A stretch of DNA of 64,000 nt, from the NCBI GenBank assembly GCA_964444665.1, contig CAYUIE010000007.1, positions 1-64,000 on the forward strand. Direction: 5' to 3'. Source of the stretch: CAYZTY01 sp964444665. GTDB taxonomy: Bacteria; Planctomycetota; Phycisphaerae; Sedimentisphaerales; CAYZTY01. The position numbers and the translations under genes are program-made. The notes under the pieces were generated by a model. It worked only from the letters and a program-made list of their open reading frames with translations. It was not told the DNA's origin and made no database searches. Of this stretch, positions 51,483 to 60,890 are shown piece after piece. The stretch's first letter is position 1, and each line of letters begins with the position of its first letter.

Positions 51483-52337
51483 ATGACGACTGATGCAAAA
51501 ATCGGATTGTTGTTAAGTTTGATTTTCATATTCATAATCGCCTTTATAATCAATGGATTGCCTAATTTCATCCGGGGGGATGATAGTAACAAACTTATGC
51601 AGGATTACTTAACAAAACTGCGAAATTACGAGCCGGATATAACACAAGGGGCCCGTGAGGTTGTTGAAGTTGTTAATAATCAGGGATATGTTAAAAAGGT
51701 TGAGGTCGAAGAGGGTCGTGGTGAAGAAGATAAGGTGATTCGCTATAAGCAACTACTACCGAGAGTTGTCCCCGTTATGAGTGATAGCGCAGTAACGAAA
51801 ACGACTGCTTTACAGGTAGAGGAGCGCTCGAGAGAAATTCAGTCAGCTTCTTCAGCCAAACCGGCCGGTCCTAAAATTTATGTAGTACAAAATGACGACA
51901 ACTTGTACCAAATAGCAGAGAAATTTTACGGTCCGCAGGAAGGTAGCAAGAAGGAGAACATCGAAAGGATATTCCAGGCAAATAGAAGTGTACTTTCGTC
52001 GCCTGAATTGATACCGGTCGGACAAAGGCTTGTAATTCCTACCTTAAGGCATTTTAATGAAGGTACACGGCAAGCAAATGCAGAATTTAAGAAACGGCTG
52101 TTCGAAAGGACGGAAGAGGCTGGGACGAAATCCTTGCCTTTGGCCAGCATTGTTCAGGCCAAAACCGAACGATACCGGGAATATGTTGTGAGGGAAGGAA
52201 ACAGTTTGTGGCAAATTGCGAAGGAGCAGCTTGGCAACCCGGACCGGTATGTTGAAATAGCCCGCCTTAACAATGATATTATTGATGATGAAGAGCTTTT
52301 GGCGGTTGGTATGCGCATAAAGTTGCCAGGCAGGTAA
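51483..52337 (+). CDS. Membrane-anchored LysM protein
   Basis: 284 residues. The N-terminal anchor helix is AKIGLLLSLIFIFIIAFIIN. A disordered acidic linker follows, then two LysM domains: IYVVQNDDNLYQIAEKFYGP near 140-185 and EYVVREGNSLWQIAKEQLGN near 235-282. LysM binds N-acetylglucosamine glycans such as peptidoglycan. I chose ATG 51483 with GGAG nine bases upstream. Located between rsmH and ftsL, it is likely a divisome or wall-attachment factor peculiar to this lineage; such a gene is not part of the canonical dcw order. Confidence 0.8.
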   Translation: MTTDAKIGLLLSLIFIFIIAFIINGLPNFIRGDDSNKLMQDYLTKLRNYEPDITQGAREVVEVVNNQGYVKKVEVEEGRGEEDKVIRYKQLLPRVVPVMSDSAVTKTTALQVEERSREIQSASSAKPAGPKIYVVQNDDNLYQIAEKFYGPQEGSKKENIERIFQANRSVLSSPELIPVGQRLVIPTLRHFNEGTRQANAEFKKRLFERTEEAGTKSLPLASIVQAKTERYREYVVREGNSLWQIAKEQLGNPDRYVEIARLNNDIIDDEELLAVGMRIKLPGR

Positions 52338-52362
52338 TTTATTTTCACGGCTTGATTTGATT

Positions 52363-52599
52363 ATGCAATCCCGGTTTGCTTTTATCTTTATCATTTTCTC
52401 TCTCGTGGGGGTTTCAATATTTACTGTCCACGTGCGATGTGAGACGGCTCGCAGTTTCTATAAGCTGAGGGTCACGAAAGTAAAGCAGAGCCGTATTAAA
52501 CAGGAGCTTTGGCAAAAGCAGCTTAGGTTTGAAAGTTTAATTAATCCTGGTGCAATATCGGGGCACTCGGAACCACAAGGAGAGGCTCTGTGGAAATAA
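52363..52599 (+). CDS. ftsL: FtsL-like small division protein
   Basis: 78 residues: short cytoplasmic start, one membrane helix (FAFIFIIFSLVGVSIFTV), then a basic, heptad-like segment (RVTKVKQSRIKQELWQKQL). This bitopic layout, small size and position just before ftsI match FtsL, although sequence conservation in that family is too low for certainty. It overlaps the ftsI start by 10 bp. Confidence 0.6.
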   Translation: MQSRFAFIFIIFSLVGVSIFTVHVRCETARSFYKLRVTKVKQSRIKQELWQKQLRFESLINPGAISGHSEPQGEALWK

Positions 52600-54311
52600 G
52601 GGAACATTTTGATATTGCGGACCGGCGGATAACAATTGTGGTGCTGTTGTTGGTTGTAGTATTTGGACTATTGACAGTGCGTTGTTTCTTTCTGCAGTAC
52701 TGCAAGAAAGATTATTGTCAGCAGGTTTTACTAAGACGCCAGCTTCGCGTTCCTGAGTCACCACGGCGTGGTGTTGTACTTGACAGATGTGGTCGTGTTC
52801 TTGGAGCGAGTAACAAAATACAGATTGTTTTCGCTGAGCCGAGGTTGATAAATGATGTGAAAGAAACGGGGAGAAAGCTTGCTTCGATTCTCAATATGCC
52901 TGCACACGAGATTTGCCGGACTATTATGGGAAGCAAGAATCCTGGATTTATAAAGATAAAGTCGGGCATTTCCGCAAAGGAAATTCAAGCGATTAGCAGC
53001 GCTCGAATAAGAGGAGTTGGGATTCAATCCGATTGGCGAAGGTATTATCCCCTGGAGGATTTGGCCTGTCACGTTTTGGGTTTTACGAGTGTGGACAATC
53101 ATGGTCTTGATGGAGTTGAACTGCAACTTGAGCAGAAACTACGTGGCGCGGCGGGGGAGAATATCTTTTTTGCAGATGCCCGGCGGCGGCCTATAGGATT
53201 AAAAGGCTGCGGTAGCCTTTGCGAAGACGGCACAAATGTCATTTTGACTATAGATGCTGTTATTCAGCAATTTGTCCGGTCAGAGCTTTTAAAACAGTAC
53301 AGAAGCTACGATGCCGAATCTGCAACGGCAATCGTGATGGAGCCGCACACAGGAGCGATATTGGCTATGACCTCGCTACCGGATTTTTCACCTGGTAATC
53401 CCGGTGCTGCCGACATAAATAGTCTGCGTAATCGGGCTTTGACGGATGTGTTTGAGCCGGGAAGCATTCTAAAACCTATTGTTGCATCTATCGCGATTGA
53501 TACAGAAAAGATAAGTATGGATGAGGAAATTTTGTGCGAGAACGGCAGCTATGCGGGAAAGGGTTTTGGTAGGATTGGTGAGTATGGCAACCACCGGTTT
53601 GGTGAATTGACGGTGCGCCAGATTATTGCGAAATCGAGCAATATCGGGATGGCAAAGATTGGGCAAAAGACGGGCAGAGAGAAACTCTATTCCGGGCTAA
53701 GACTTTTTGGATTTGGCCGAAAGACCGATATAGATTTGCCGGGTGAGGTTACCGGTTGCCTGCGGCCTGTTAGTGAATGGACCGGCTATAGCGAAACCCG
53801 GATTCCATTCGGGCAGGAGATTTCAGTGACGGTGGTGCAATTAGCCCGTGCTTTTTGCGTATTGGCCAATGGCGGACGAGCTGTGAAGCCATACGTTGTC
53901 CAGGCAATAGTTGATAACCAGGGAAAGGTTACCAATTGCAGACGTTGCTTACCTGAGGCTGGCTTCATTGTCAAACCTGATGTTGCTATGTGGATGGTAA
54001 CTAAGGCTATGACCGCTGTGGTGAAGGAGGGGACGGGTAGAAGGGCTGCTCTGGAGAAATTGGAAGTATTTGGCAAGACAGGTACTGCGAACATAGCAAA
54101 GGCGGATGGGAAAGGTTACGAGGAAAATTGTTACGTGGCTTCCTTCGTGGGTGGTGCGCCGGCAGAGAATCCTGCCGTTGTTGTGCTGGTTTCGATTTAT
54201 AAACCGAATGTTGCTCTCGGCAAAGGCTACACCGGAGGGACCGTAGCTGCGCCGGTGGTTGCGAAAATAATCGATAAAACGCTGAATTATATTGAAAGGT
54301 ATAAGCGTTAA
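52590..54311 (+). CDS. ftsI: Septal class B penicillin-binding protein
   Basis: Peptidoglycan transpeptidase of 573 residues. One N-terminal membrane helix (TIVVLLLVVVFGLLTV) is followed by the class B dimerisation region (RGVVLDRCGRVLG) and the transpeptidase domain with catalytic SxxK at S292-K295 (FEPGSILKPIV), SxN at S347-N349 (AKSSNIGMAK) and KTGT at K494 (FGKTGTANIA). All catalytic motifs are intact, so this organism makes cross-linked peptidoglycan. The GTG start overlaps ftsL. No murE, mraY or ftsW follows: the plus-strand cluster ends here and meets the minus-strand mre operon. Confidence 0.93.
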   Translation: MEIREHFDIADRRITIVVLLLVVVFGLLTVRCFFLQYCKKDYCQQVLLRRQLRVPESPRRGVVLDRCGRVLGASNKIQIVFAEPRLINDVKETGRKLASILNMPAHEICRTIMGSKNPGFIKIKSGISAKEIQAISSARIRGVGIQSDWRRYYPLEDLACHVLGFTSVDNHGLDGVELQLEQKLRGAAGENIFFADARRRPIGLKGCGSLCEDGTNVILTIDAVIQQFVRSELLKQYRSYDAESATAIVMEPHTGAILAMTSLPDFSPGNPGAADINSLRNRALTDVFEPGSILKPIVASIAIDTEKISMDEEILCENGSYAGKGFGRIGEYGNHRFGELTVRQIIAKSSNIGMAKIGQKTGREKLYSGLRLFGFGRKTDIDLPGEVTGCLRPVSEWTGYSETRIPFGQEISVTVVQLARAFCVLANGGRAVKPYVVQAIVDNQGKVTNCRRCLPEAGFIVKPDVAMWMVTKAMTAVVKEGTGRRAALEKLEVFGKTGTANIAKADGKGYEENCYVASFVGGAPAENPAVVVLVSIYKPNVALGKGYTGGTVAAPVVAKIIDKTLNYIERYKR

Positions 54312-54339
54312 TTCTGGGAAAGAATACGTTTCGTTATAG

Positions 54340-55860
54340 TTATAGCCCAAGAGCTTTAGGATTTATTGGGAGTGGTATATCATCCTTCGTGTAAGGTATA
54401 CCATCCGGCCCAGGGCTGAATATTTTTTCTTTTTCCACATCAATAATATACTCATCACTGTAAGCACGTGCTTTCAAGTTAATTTCCTTACCGAGTCTTT
54501 TGTTTAAGAGAATTTGAAGCAGGTCGTAATGTATTTCCAATCTTGTTTTTAACTCACATGTCCTTTCCGAAGCGGGAATCATAATTCTAATCAGCGAAGA
54601 ACCTATTGGATTATATACTTTGTAGTACCAAGGGATATTTCCATCTGAATCAAACTTTACCGGTAGCTTTGGATAGATAGCTGGCCATACTGTGAGTTCT
54701 TTAATTTCGTCCTGATTTTCTTCAAGCTTAATCTTTCTGTCATAAGAGTTTTTATATAATCGTAGTGATGAATTAAATTTGAGTGGAGAAAAACTTGCGT
54801 TTTTTAACTCAGGTTCATTGAGTATTTTGCCTAACTCATTCTTGAACATAAGATATTCGAATATGAGTGAATTTTTCAGGGAGAGTTGTTTTTTTGTGAG
54901 CTGTGTAAAATGTCCTGATAGGAGCACCAGCGAATCTTGAGAGGTTTGTGGGTTATTTATTATAAAGTTTGCTGTGTAAATATTTGTAGCAAAACAAGCG
55001 ATGCACGTTAACTTGGCGAGAAAAGAACGCGCGTTCAAATCTAACTTTCTAATAATATTATCCAATTTCAAAAGCTCATTTACAGCAATATTTTCATCTT
55101 CCTGATAACTCTGTAGACATATATAGATTTTATAGAGGGTAGCTAAGTGTATAATGTTATTATTTTTAAAACTTAGAGATGCGGATTTAATGTTTGGTTC
55201 TGTCAGGTCAGCTATTTCAGGAAATGTACTGAGCTGGTCGAGGACTTTTCTGCTCTTAAAGGCATTATGCCAAATTTGGAGGATTTCGTCTCTGTTGGAT
55301 TCAAGTTCTGCGCATATTTTATTGTAACCTTCTTTTTGAATAACCTCACTCAATGCTTTTACTTTGTCAATTTCATTCTCTGATAGACCAATTACCGCAC
55401 CTTTCGGCAGACCATTGACATCGGTTAAGCTTTGTAACAACTCAAAACTTTTATTATATTTGGATGCTGCAGATTTGATATCGGAGATTGTGTAGTCATT
55501 AGGTATGGGAGTTGCGTCAATACGCCAATAGCTTAATAGAATTACTTGTATAGTTCCAACAATAATCACCGCAATAGCAAGGCTCTTGCCTATTAATTTT
55601 TTCTTGGTTTTTTTAATCACTACGATGCAGTCTATCGCAGTAAAAATCCCAAATAATGCTATATAGAAAGCTAAAGAAGGACTTACAAATATGCTCAATG
55701 CCCCAGCCAGACCTACTAGAACTGCTGAAAGAATTGCCATTTTGCTTATTTTTGCTTTTTGAGTTGTCTTTTCTATGGGGCCGAGGGATAGATCGCAATT
55801 GCAGGAAAAGCATATTTCGACGTTATCAGGATTTTCTGTCCCGCATTTTGGGCATTGCAT
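54340..55860 (-). CDS. Zinc-ribbon membrane protein of unknown function
   Basis: 506 residues. An N-terminal zinc ribbon (CPKCGTENPDNVEICFSC) precedes three hydrophobic segments between about 40 and 120 (LSAVLVGLAGALSIFV, FGIFTAIDCIVVI, SLAIAVIIVGTIQVILL). A large helical soluble domain follows, ending in KIFSPGPDGIPYTKDDIPLP. The PGPDG..YTKDD motif occurs in type II secretion pseudopilin-like and other Planctomycetota proteins. No enzyme motif seen. The gene lies 14 bp downstream of mrdA, so it may be co-transcribed with the mre genes, but a cell-wall role is only positional. Confidence 0.6.
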   Translation of the reverse strand: MQCPKCGTENPDNVEICFSCNCDLSLGPIEKTTQKAKISKMAILSAVLVGLAGALSIFVSPSLAFYIALFGIFTAIDCIVVIKKTKKKLIGKSLAIAVIIVGTIQVILLSYWRIDATPIPNDYTISDIKSAASKYNKSFELLQSLTDVNGLPKGAVIGLSENEIDKVKALSEVIQKEGYNKICAELESNRDEILQIWHNAFKSRKVLDQLSTFPEIADLTEPNIKSASLSFKNNNIIHLATLYKIYICLQSYQEDENIAVNELLKLDNIIRKLDLNARSFLAKLTCIACFATNIYTANFIINNPQTSQDSLVLLSGHFTQLTKKQLSLKNSLIFEYLMFKNELGKILNEPELKNASFSPLKFNSSLRLYKNSYDRKIKLEENQDEIKELTVWPAIYPKLPVKFDSDGNIPWYYKVYNPIGSSLIRIMIPASERTCELKTRLEIHYDLLQILLNKRLGKEINLKARAYSDEYIIDVEKEKIFSPGPDGIPYTKDDIPLPINPKALGL

Positions 55861-55874
55861 CTAAATCGTACCTT

Positions 55875-57998
55875 TCAATTTGAGATTCGGCCGATATATC
55901 CGGCTTCGATGCAGAATTGGGTGATATCGCGTGCCAGAGGTCCTGCGTCGGTTGAGCCATGTTGGCCGCCCTCGATAATCACGGCAATGGCGATACCGCG
56001 GCCCCGGCTATCCTCGGCAAAACCGGCGAACCAGGCATTGTCGGGCTTTTCTGTCGAGCCTGTTTTGCCATAGACCGTTACACCCTGTTCAGCGAAGCCG
56101 CTATGTTCAAATTCCTTGTAGGCCGTTCCGCCATATTCATTAACAACGGCATACATTCCATCCCGGACAAGTGCAAGTGTTTCAGGACGGATTCCGAGGT
56201 CAACTAAGTCATAGTTTGAATCATTAGTGTCCTGAATGAATAGCTTAGGTGGTTTGTAGAGCCCTCCTCGGGCGATAACAGCCATTGCATTGGCTACCTG
56301 TAAGGGCGTTACTCGCAGGTTTCCCTGGCCGATACCAAAAAGTCTTTTTTCACTGGCCATAATTGGAGGTAATTGACCGGGCTGTGCGTACGCGTCCGGA
56401 CTTGAGATGAGGCCCTGAAGTTGCATTTGTATTGTGGTCTCAGCGGCAAAATCTCGCTTTGTTTCACGGTCGAGCTGAGGTCCCTGCAAAATTTTCCTCC
56501 CATAGCCAAATCCCATTAACCATTTTTGAATCACCGCAGAATGCAGTCTGTGGGCAAGCCGTGAGAAGTATATATTGCAGCTACCTTTGATGGCGTTACG
56601 GGCGTTATTGCTGCCGTTCCACTGGTCATCATGACAGGTATTCCTGTACTTCTTAAATATCCAGCAGCTCGGCCAGCCCGGCGGGGCCGGCTTTGCCGGA
56701 CAAGAAATGACCTCGTAGGGAGTAACTTCGTTTGCCTCCAGGCCGGCAATGAGTATCACGGGCTTGATGACCGAACCCGGCGGGTATTGTTGACGTATTA
56801 CCCGGTTTAGCAGAGGATTATTGGGGTCATTAATGAGCAGATTATATTTCCGGCGAATGCTGTTTAAATCAAACGAAGGCAGGGAGACCATCGAGATAAC
56901 GTTGCCTGTGGCGACCTCAATGACAACTGCCGCGGTAGGACTGTTGCAATTTACATTTATCGAGCAGTCATTCAGATACTGCTGTATTCTTTTCTGCAGG
57001 TGTATATCAAGTGTCAAATAAATGTTACTGCCGAGTAGTATTTCAGTTTGTTCGACAAGCTCATCGTCGAAATTAAAAGTAAGCTTGCCTCTTTTCCCGC
57101 GAAGGATACTCTCGCAAATATACTCGATGCCGTCTCGACCGGCCAAGTCATCCCGCATATATTTTGATAATTCATCATCGGCTAACGGCAGCTTATATGG
57201 TTCTCTGGCGGGGCCGAGCCATCCTATGATTTGAGCGGCTACCGGGCCGTATGGATATATTCTTGTGGTATAAGGCAGAATTTCTATCCATTTCGAATCG
57301 ATGAACTGCAATTGAGCGGCAAGAACATCATCGTCTGTTTGCAGTTCGATGAGTGGCCAGGTAGTATGCATCTCGGCAATATTGATTTTGTCGATGAGTA
57401 TGAGTTGTTTGGCGGCCTCAGGGATTTTTTTTTCGAAGTCTGTTATTGCTTGTGAAAGCTGAATGCTTTGAATATTATCGCTGTGCTTCTTTAACAGTTC
57501 CGAGTCCTGGCAATTTTCCCGCCAGGCCAGAAATGTCCGTAAATTCCATACGCGTTCGTTTATGTTCCGGATTTTCTCCTCTATTTCCTCTCGCTGCATA
57601 CTGAAGAGTTGTGTGCATTTATATATAACGTCCTGCAGGAGCTCGATATCATCCTTGCGTTCGGCCTGAAGCCGGGCTAAAAGCTGTTGTTGATTTTGAT
57701 GACCGTCGGATTTTTTAAGCAGTTTTGCCTGCCAGAACCTTTCATCCATAAGTTGAATCAGCTTGTAATGGATACACAACTGGAATCGCGGCACATCCAT
57801 CGCTAATTTTCTGTCCTTACTGTCAAGTATCGTCCCTCTTATTGTCGAAAGGTGTCTGGCTTTATTCTTTTGAAGTGCTTCAATGCGACTTCGATAGTAG
57901 GACCGGGACAGCAACTGCATCTGAACTAATCGAATCAGACAGATAAACAGCAGCAGTGCAGCCAGAGCAATGAATATCCTTAATCGCTTACCGTACAT
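55875..57998 (-). CDS. mrdA: Elongation-specific penicillin-binding protein 2
   Basis: Class B transpeptidase of 707 residues for lateral wall growth. N-terminal membrane helix (IFIALAALLLFICLIRLV), dimerisation domain with RGTILDSKDRKLAMD, and a transpeptidase domain with S409-x-x-K412 (PPGSVIKPVI), S473-C-N475 (KGSCNIYFS) and KTGS at K645 (YGKTGSTEKP). A cysteine-rich insert before SxN (CPAKPAPPGWPSCW, then NTCHDD) recalls the zinc site of E. coli PBP2. A long insert of about 130 residues at 85-215 enlarges the N-terminal domain. It lies 3 bp downstream of mreD, clearly one operon. Confidence 0.93.
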   Translation of the reverse strand: MYGKRLRIFIALAALLLFICLIRLVQMQLLSRSYYRSRIEALQKNKARHLSTIRGTILDSKDRKLAMDVPRFQLCIHYKLIQLMDERFWQAKLLKKSDGHQNQQQLLARLQAERKDDIELLQDVIYKCTQLFSMQREEIEEKIRNINERVWNLRTFLAWRENCQDSELLKKHSDNIQSIQLSQAITDFEKKIPEAAKQLILIDKINIAEMHTTWPLIELQTDDDVLAAQLQFIDSKWIEILPYTTRIYPYGPVAAQIIGWLGPAREPYKLPLADDELSKYMRDDLAGRDGIEYICESILRGKRGKLTFNFDDELVEQTEILLGSNIYLTLDIHLQKRIQQYLNDCSINVNCNSPTAAVVIEVATGNVISMVSLPSFDLNSIRRKYNLLINDPNNPLLNRVIRQQYPPGSVIKPVILIAGLEANEVTPYEVISCPAKPAPPGWPSCWIFKKYRNTCHDDQWNGSNNARNAIKGSCNIYFSRLAHRLHSAVIQKWLMGFGYGRKILQGPQLDRETKRDFAAETTIQMQLQGLISSPDAYAQPGQLPPIMASEKRLFGIGQGNLRVTPLQVANAMAVIARGGLYKPPKLFIQDTNDSNYDLVDLGIRPETLALVRDGMYAVVNEYGGTAYKEFEHSGFAEQGVTVYGKTGSTEKPDNAWFAGFAEDSRGRGIAIAVIIEGGQHGSTDAGPLARDITQFCIEAGYIGRISN

Positions 57999-58001
57999 TA
58001 C

Positions 58002-58517
58002 TCACCTGTGAATTGTCCTGAAGCGATGTTGTTTTATACCGATCCACCTGAGCGATGCAGAGAAAAGCCACCCGAGAAAGAGCCAAATTACGGCGGAATA
58101 TATTGCGGTTCCGAAGATTAATCCGATGGTGTTTATTGTCATTGGCTGACCGGCCAGAGAGGCCAGAAACCGTGCCAGGCTTTCAGCCAGCAGGCCCGTA
58201 ATAAAAATTGCAATTACCTGGTGAAATGTACTGTTGATTATCATGAAGCCCCGAATGTGAGCCAGAAGAGAACCAAGGAGTCCGAAGCTAATAATGTGTG
58301 GTCCAATTGGTGGTCCAATCAGATCGGCTGCCAGGCCGGCGATGAAAGAGATAATTATTGCATCATAGCTGCTACAGCGTACAGCAAAGAATACCATAGC
58401 AACCAGCAGGAGATCAGGTTTGATGTTAAGGTTTGTAACGGCAAGCCAGTCGAGTATGATACTTGCCTGCAGTGTTGTAACAATCAGGATAAAGACAGCG
58501 AAACGTGACCAGCGCAT
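58002..58517 (-). CDS. mreD: Rod-shape protein MreD
   Basis: Integral membrane protein of 171 residues with about five helices, the size and topology of MreD. Recognisable stretches are IKPDLLLVAMVFFAVR near residue 33 and DAIIISFIAGLAADLIGPPI near 53. It links MreB-MreC to the PBP2 complex in rod-complex models. Position between mreC and mrdA supports the call, since MreD sequence is poorly conserved. Confidence 0.85.
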   Translation of the reverse strand: MRWSRFAVFILIVTTLQASIILDWLAVTNLNIKPDLLLVAMVFFAVRCSSYDAIIISFIAGLAADLIGPPIGPHIISFGLLGSLLAHIRGFMIINSTFHQVIAIFITGLLAESLARFLASLAGQPMTINTIGLIFGTAIYSAVIWLFLGWLFSASLRWIGIKQHRFRTIHR

Positions 58518-58567
58518 CTTTTCTCCTTGGCTTTGCCTTTAAATCGAGCGGTGGGTGCTTGCGATTT

Positions 58568-59404
58568 TCAGGGATTCATTACAATCACCGCGACGCTGCT
58601 CAGGTTTTCAATATCGCAGACGGGTTTGACAGTTATGTCCCACAAAAGCGGATTTTCCTCGTCTGGACGATAGCTCTTAATTTGACCGACGATGACGGGC
58701 GTATCAAGGAAACCGGGCTTTTTGTCGGCATATACGATATCATCTTTTTTTATTTTATGTTTTTGTGGTAGCATTCGAATACTTGTTCCTCCTTTACCGT
58801 TACCCTGCATTTTCCAGCGAATATAAACATCTGAAGCTGCGATTTTTACCGGAAGTCTGGAAGTAGTGTCGGTTACCAGAATTACCTTTGCAGTGCCTGT
58901 AGAGACGTCACTTATGGTGCCGATTACGCTGTTTTCTCCGAGTACATATTGTCCCTTATTAACGCCCTCGGCTCGGCCACGATTAATAATTAGTTCCTGT
59001 CGGCCGGCGTCAATCGAGAGAGTGATTATATCAGCCACTACAAAGGCCGCCGTCTCGAAGGCGAATCTGTCCCGCAATCGAGCCAGTGTTTCCAGTTTTT
59101 TATGTGTATCATCAAGTTCGGCACGGAGGTTTGCAGCGTGGTTTTCCAGTTGGACGTATAGCCTGCGGTTGACGTAGCCGGAAGAGGATTGACTTATGGC
59201 GGCGGTGGAGAGAGTTCTTAAGCCTGCATTCAGTATAGGCAGGGGTATAAGTCTGATGAAGGCGAAGTGGATTTTATTTGCGATTCCCTGGGGGCTGAAA
59301 AGGCAAATCAGGCCGGCTAACATAAACCAGGTGAATAACATAGCTTTGGATATTCTGATTTGTCTGCGTGCCATATCATATTGCGCCGATATCCGGAATT
59401 CCAA
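58568..59404 (-). CDS. mreC: Rod-shape protein MreC
   Basis: Bitopic periplasmic scaffold of 278 residues. Membrane helix at about 18-38 (KAMLFTWFMLAGLICLF), a coiled-coil region at 78-110 (QLENHAANLRAELDDTHKKL), and two beta-barrel domains with QELIINRGRAEGVNKGQYVL, NSVIGTISDVSTGTAKVILV and ENPLLWDITVKP. It contacts MreB, MreD and PBP2. The 50-bp gap to mreD is short and without a terminator. Confidence 0.92.
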   Translation of the reverse strand: MEFRISAQYDMARRQIRISKAMLFTWFMLAGLICLFSPQGIANKIHFAFIRLIPLPILNAGLRTLSTAAISQSSSGYVNRRLYVQLENHAANLRAELDDTHKKLETLARLRDRFAFETAAFVVADIITLSIDAGRQELIINRGRAEGVNKGQYVLGENSVIGTISDVSTGTAKVILVTDTTSRLPVKIAASDVYIRWKMQGNGKGGTSIRMLPQKHKIKKDDIVYADKKPGFLDTPVIVGQIKSYRPDEENPLLWDITVKPVCDIENLSSVAVIVMNP

Positions 59405-59518
59405 AAACTTCTGGCGTGCTGGTGCGCCGCACAGCTCTATTTTTTCTTTTCAAGAATGATGAGTTCTTTTTATCGACAGCGAATTTCTTGTGAATGTTAA
59501 ACGCTTAAAGAGATATTG

Positions 59519-60589
59519 TCAATCCCATCCATAGCCTTCGTGGTCCATTGTGTCCTTCCACATTTCGAGGTTTTCAAGGTATACACTTGTGCCCCTTGCC
59601 ACACATGTTAGCGGGTCCTCGACCCTTGTTACTTTCAGTCCGGTGGCATTGGCAAGGACCTTATCCATTCCTCGCAGCAGTGCCCCGCCTCCACAAATAT
59701 GCACGCAGTTTTCGATTAAATCGGCCGCCAGTTCGGGCTCAGCTTTTTCGAGAGTGCGAGTGACCGTCTCGATAATTCCGGCAATCGGTTCCCTGAGTGC
59801 TTCTCGTATTTCTTCGCTTGTTACAACAATTTTTCGCGGCAGGCCTGATATTGTATCTCTGCCGGCCACCTCCATTGTCAGCTCTTCTTTATCGAGCGGG
59901 CAGGCTGAACCTATCTGGATTTTGACCTGTTCGGCCCTTGATTCACCGATAAGGAGATTGTATGTTCTCTTTAAATGGTTGATGATGGCTTCATCCATAT
60001 CGTCGCCGCCGATTCTGACGGATTCGCATGTGGCAATATCAGCGAGACTCATTATAGCCACTTCTGTAGTTCCACCGCCGATATCGACAATCATAGAGGC
60101 GGTTGGTTCTGTAATCGGCAGATTAGCGCCGATTCCGGCGGCCATCGGCTCATCGACCAGATAGACCTTACGGGCTCCGGCCCTTTCGGCACTATCAATG
60201 ACGGCTCTCCTTTCGACCGCTGTTATCCCGCTTGGGACTGCGATTACAATACGAGGCCTGACAAGTCCTCCGCGGCCGCCGTGGACTTTTTTGATAAAAT
60301 AGCTTAACATTTTTTCTGTGATTTCGAAATCGCTGATAACCCCGTCTTTCAAGGGTCTGATTGCGCTGATGGAGCCGGGAGTTTTGCCAAGCATCTCTTT
60401 TGCAACGAGTCCGACGGCCTCACCGTTGTTGAGGACTATATTTGTTCCTTTGCGGACTGCTACGACGGAAGGTTCATTAAGGACGATTCCCTCATTTCGA
60501 ACACAAACGAGTGTAGTGCACGTCCCCAGGTCGATTCCCATATCCGTACTAAACCAGCCTAAGACCGTATCCAGTAACATAAAGACCAT
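59519..60589 (-). CDS. mreB: Actin-like shape protein MreB
   Basis: Actin-family ATPase of 356 residues forming membrane filaments that guide wall synthesis. Phosphate-1 motif MGIDLGTCTTLVCV, phosphate-2 motif IVDIGGGTTEVAIMS and adenosine motif VHICGGGALLRGM are all intact. ATG 60589 is used; an in-frame ATG at 60580 (MLLDTVLGWF) is equally possible. Start of the mreB-mreC-mreD-mrdA operon. Its presence predicts a rod-like or at least elongating cell mode. Confidence 0.96.
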   Translation of the reverse strand: MVFMLLDTVLGWFSTDMGIDLGTCTTLVCVRNEGIVLNEPSVVAVRKGTNIVLNNGEAVGLVAKEMLGKTPGSISAIRPLKDGVISDFEITEKMLSYFIKKVHGGRGGLVRPRIVIAVPSGITAVERRAVIDSAERAGARKVYLVDEPMAAGIGANLPITEPTASMIVDIGGGTTEVAIMSLADIATCESVRIGGDDMDEAIINHLKRTYNLLIGESRAEQVKIQIGSACPLDKEELTMEVAGRDTISGLPRKIVVTSEEIREALREPIAGIIETVTRTLEKAEPELAADLIENCVHICGGGALLRGMDKVLANATGLKVTRVEDPLTCVARGTSVYLENLEMWKDTMDHEGYGWD

Positions 60590-60667
60590 CCGTATCTCTG
60601 AGTTTATTTAAGTTTAGAACAAACTTTCACACAACGAAAGGGGCTTGAATGTTTTCACCGGGCAATT

Positions 60668-60817
60668 CTAAAAAATAATTCCGTACTGGACGAAACATTT
60701 AAAGGCCACCAGCACACTGGTGGCACAGACTGCGCTGAGAGCCAAGGCCAACATAGCTGTATAGACGTTACTGGATATAGCGACTTTTCTGCCCCGATTT
60801 GCTTTATCGGCACTCAT
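60668..60817 (-). CDS. 49-residue small membrane protein
   Basis: Open frame MSADKANRGRKVAISSNVYT, then a hydrophobic helix (AMLALALSAVCATSVLVAF) and a short tail KCFVQYGIIF. GAGG lies about 11 bases before the ATG. It occupies the gap between the coiled-coil protein gene and mreB and is in the same orientation. Basic N-terminus and single helix suggest an inner-membrane protein with cytoplasmic N-terminus. No function assigned. Confidence 0.5.
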   Translation of the reverse strand: MSADKANRGRKVAISSNVYTAMLALALSAVCATSVLVAFKCFVQYGIIF

Positions 60818-60890
60818 TTATAAGCCTCATATAATTAAACTTTACCGCAAGGAGCAACGGCTGTTGGTAAGATACCAGGGGCCGTTATTC

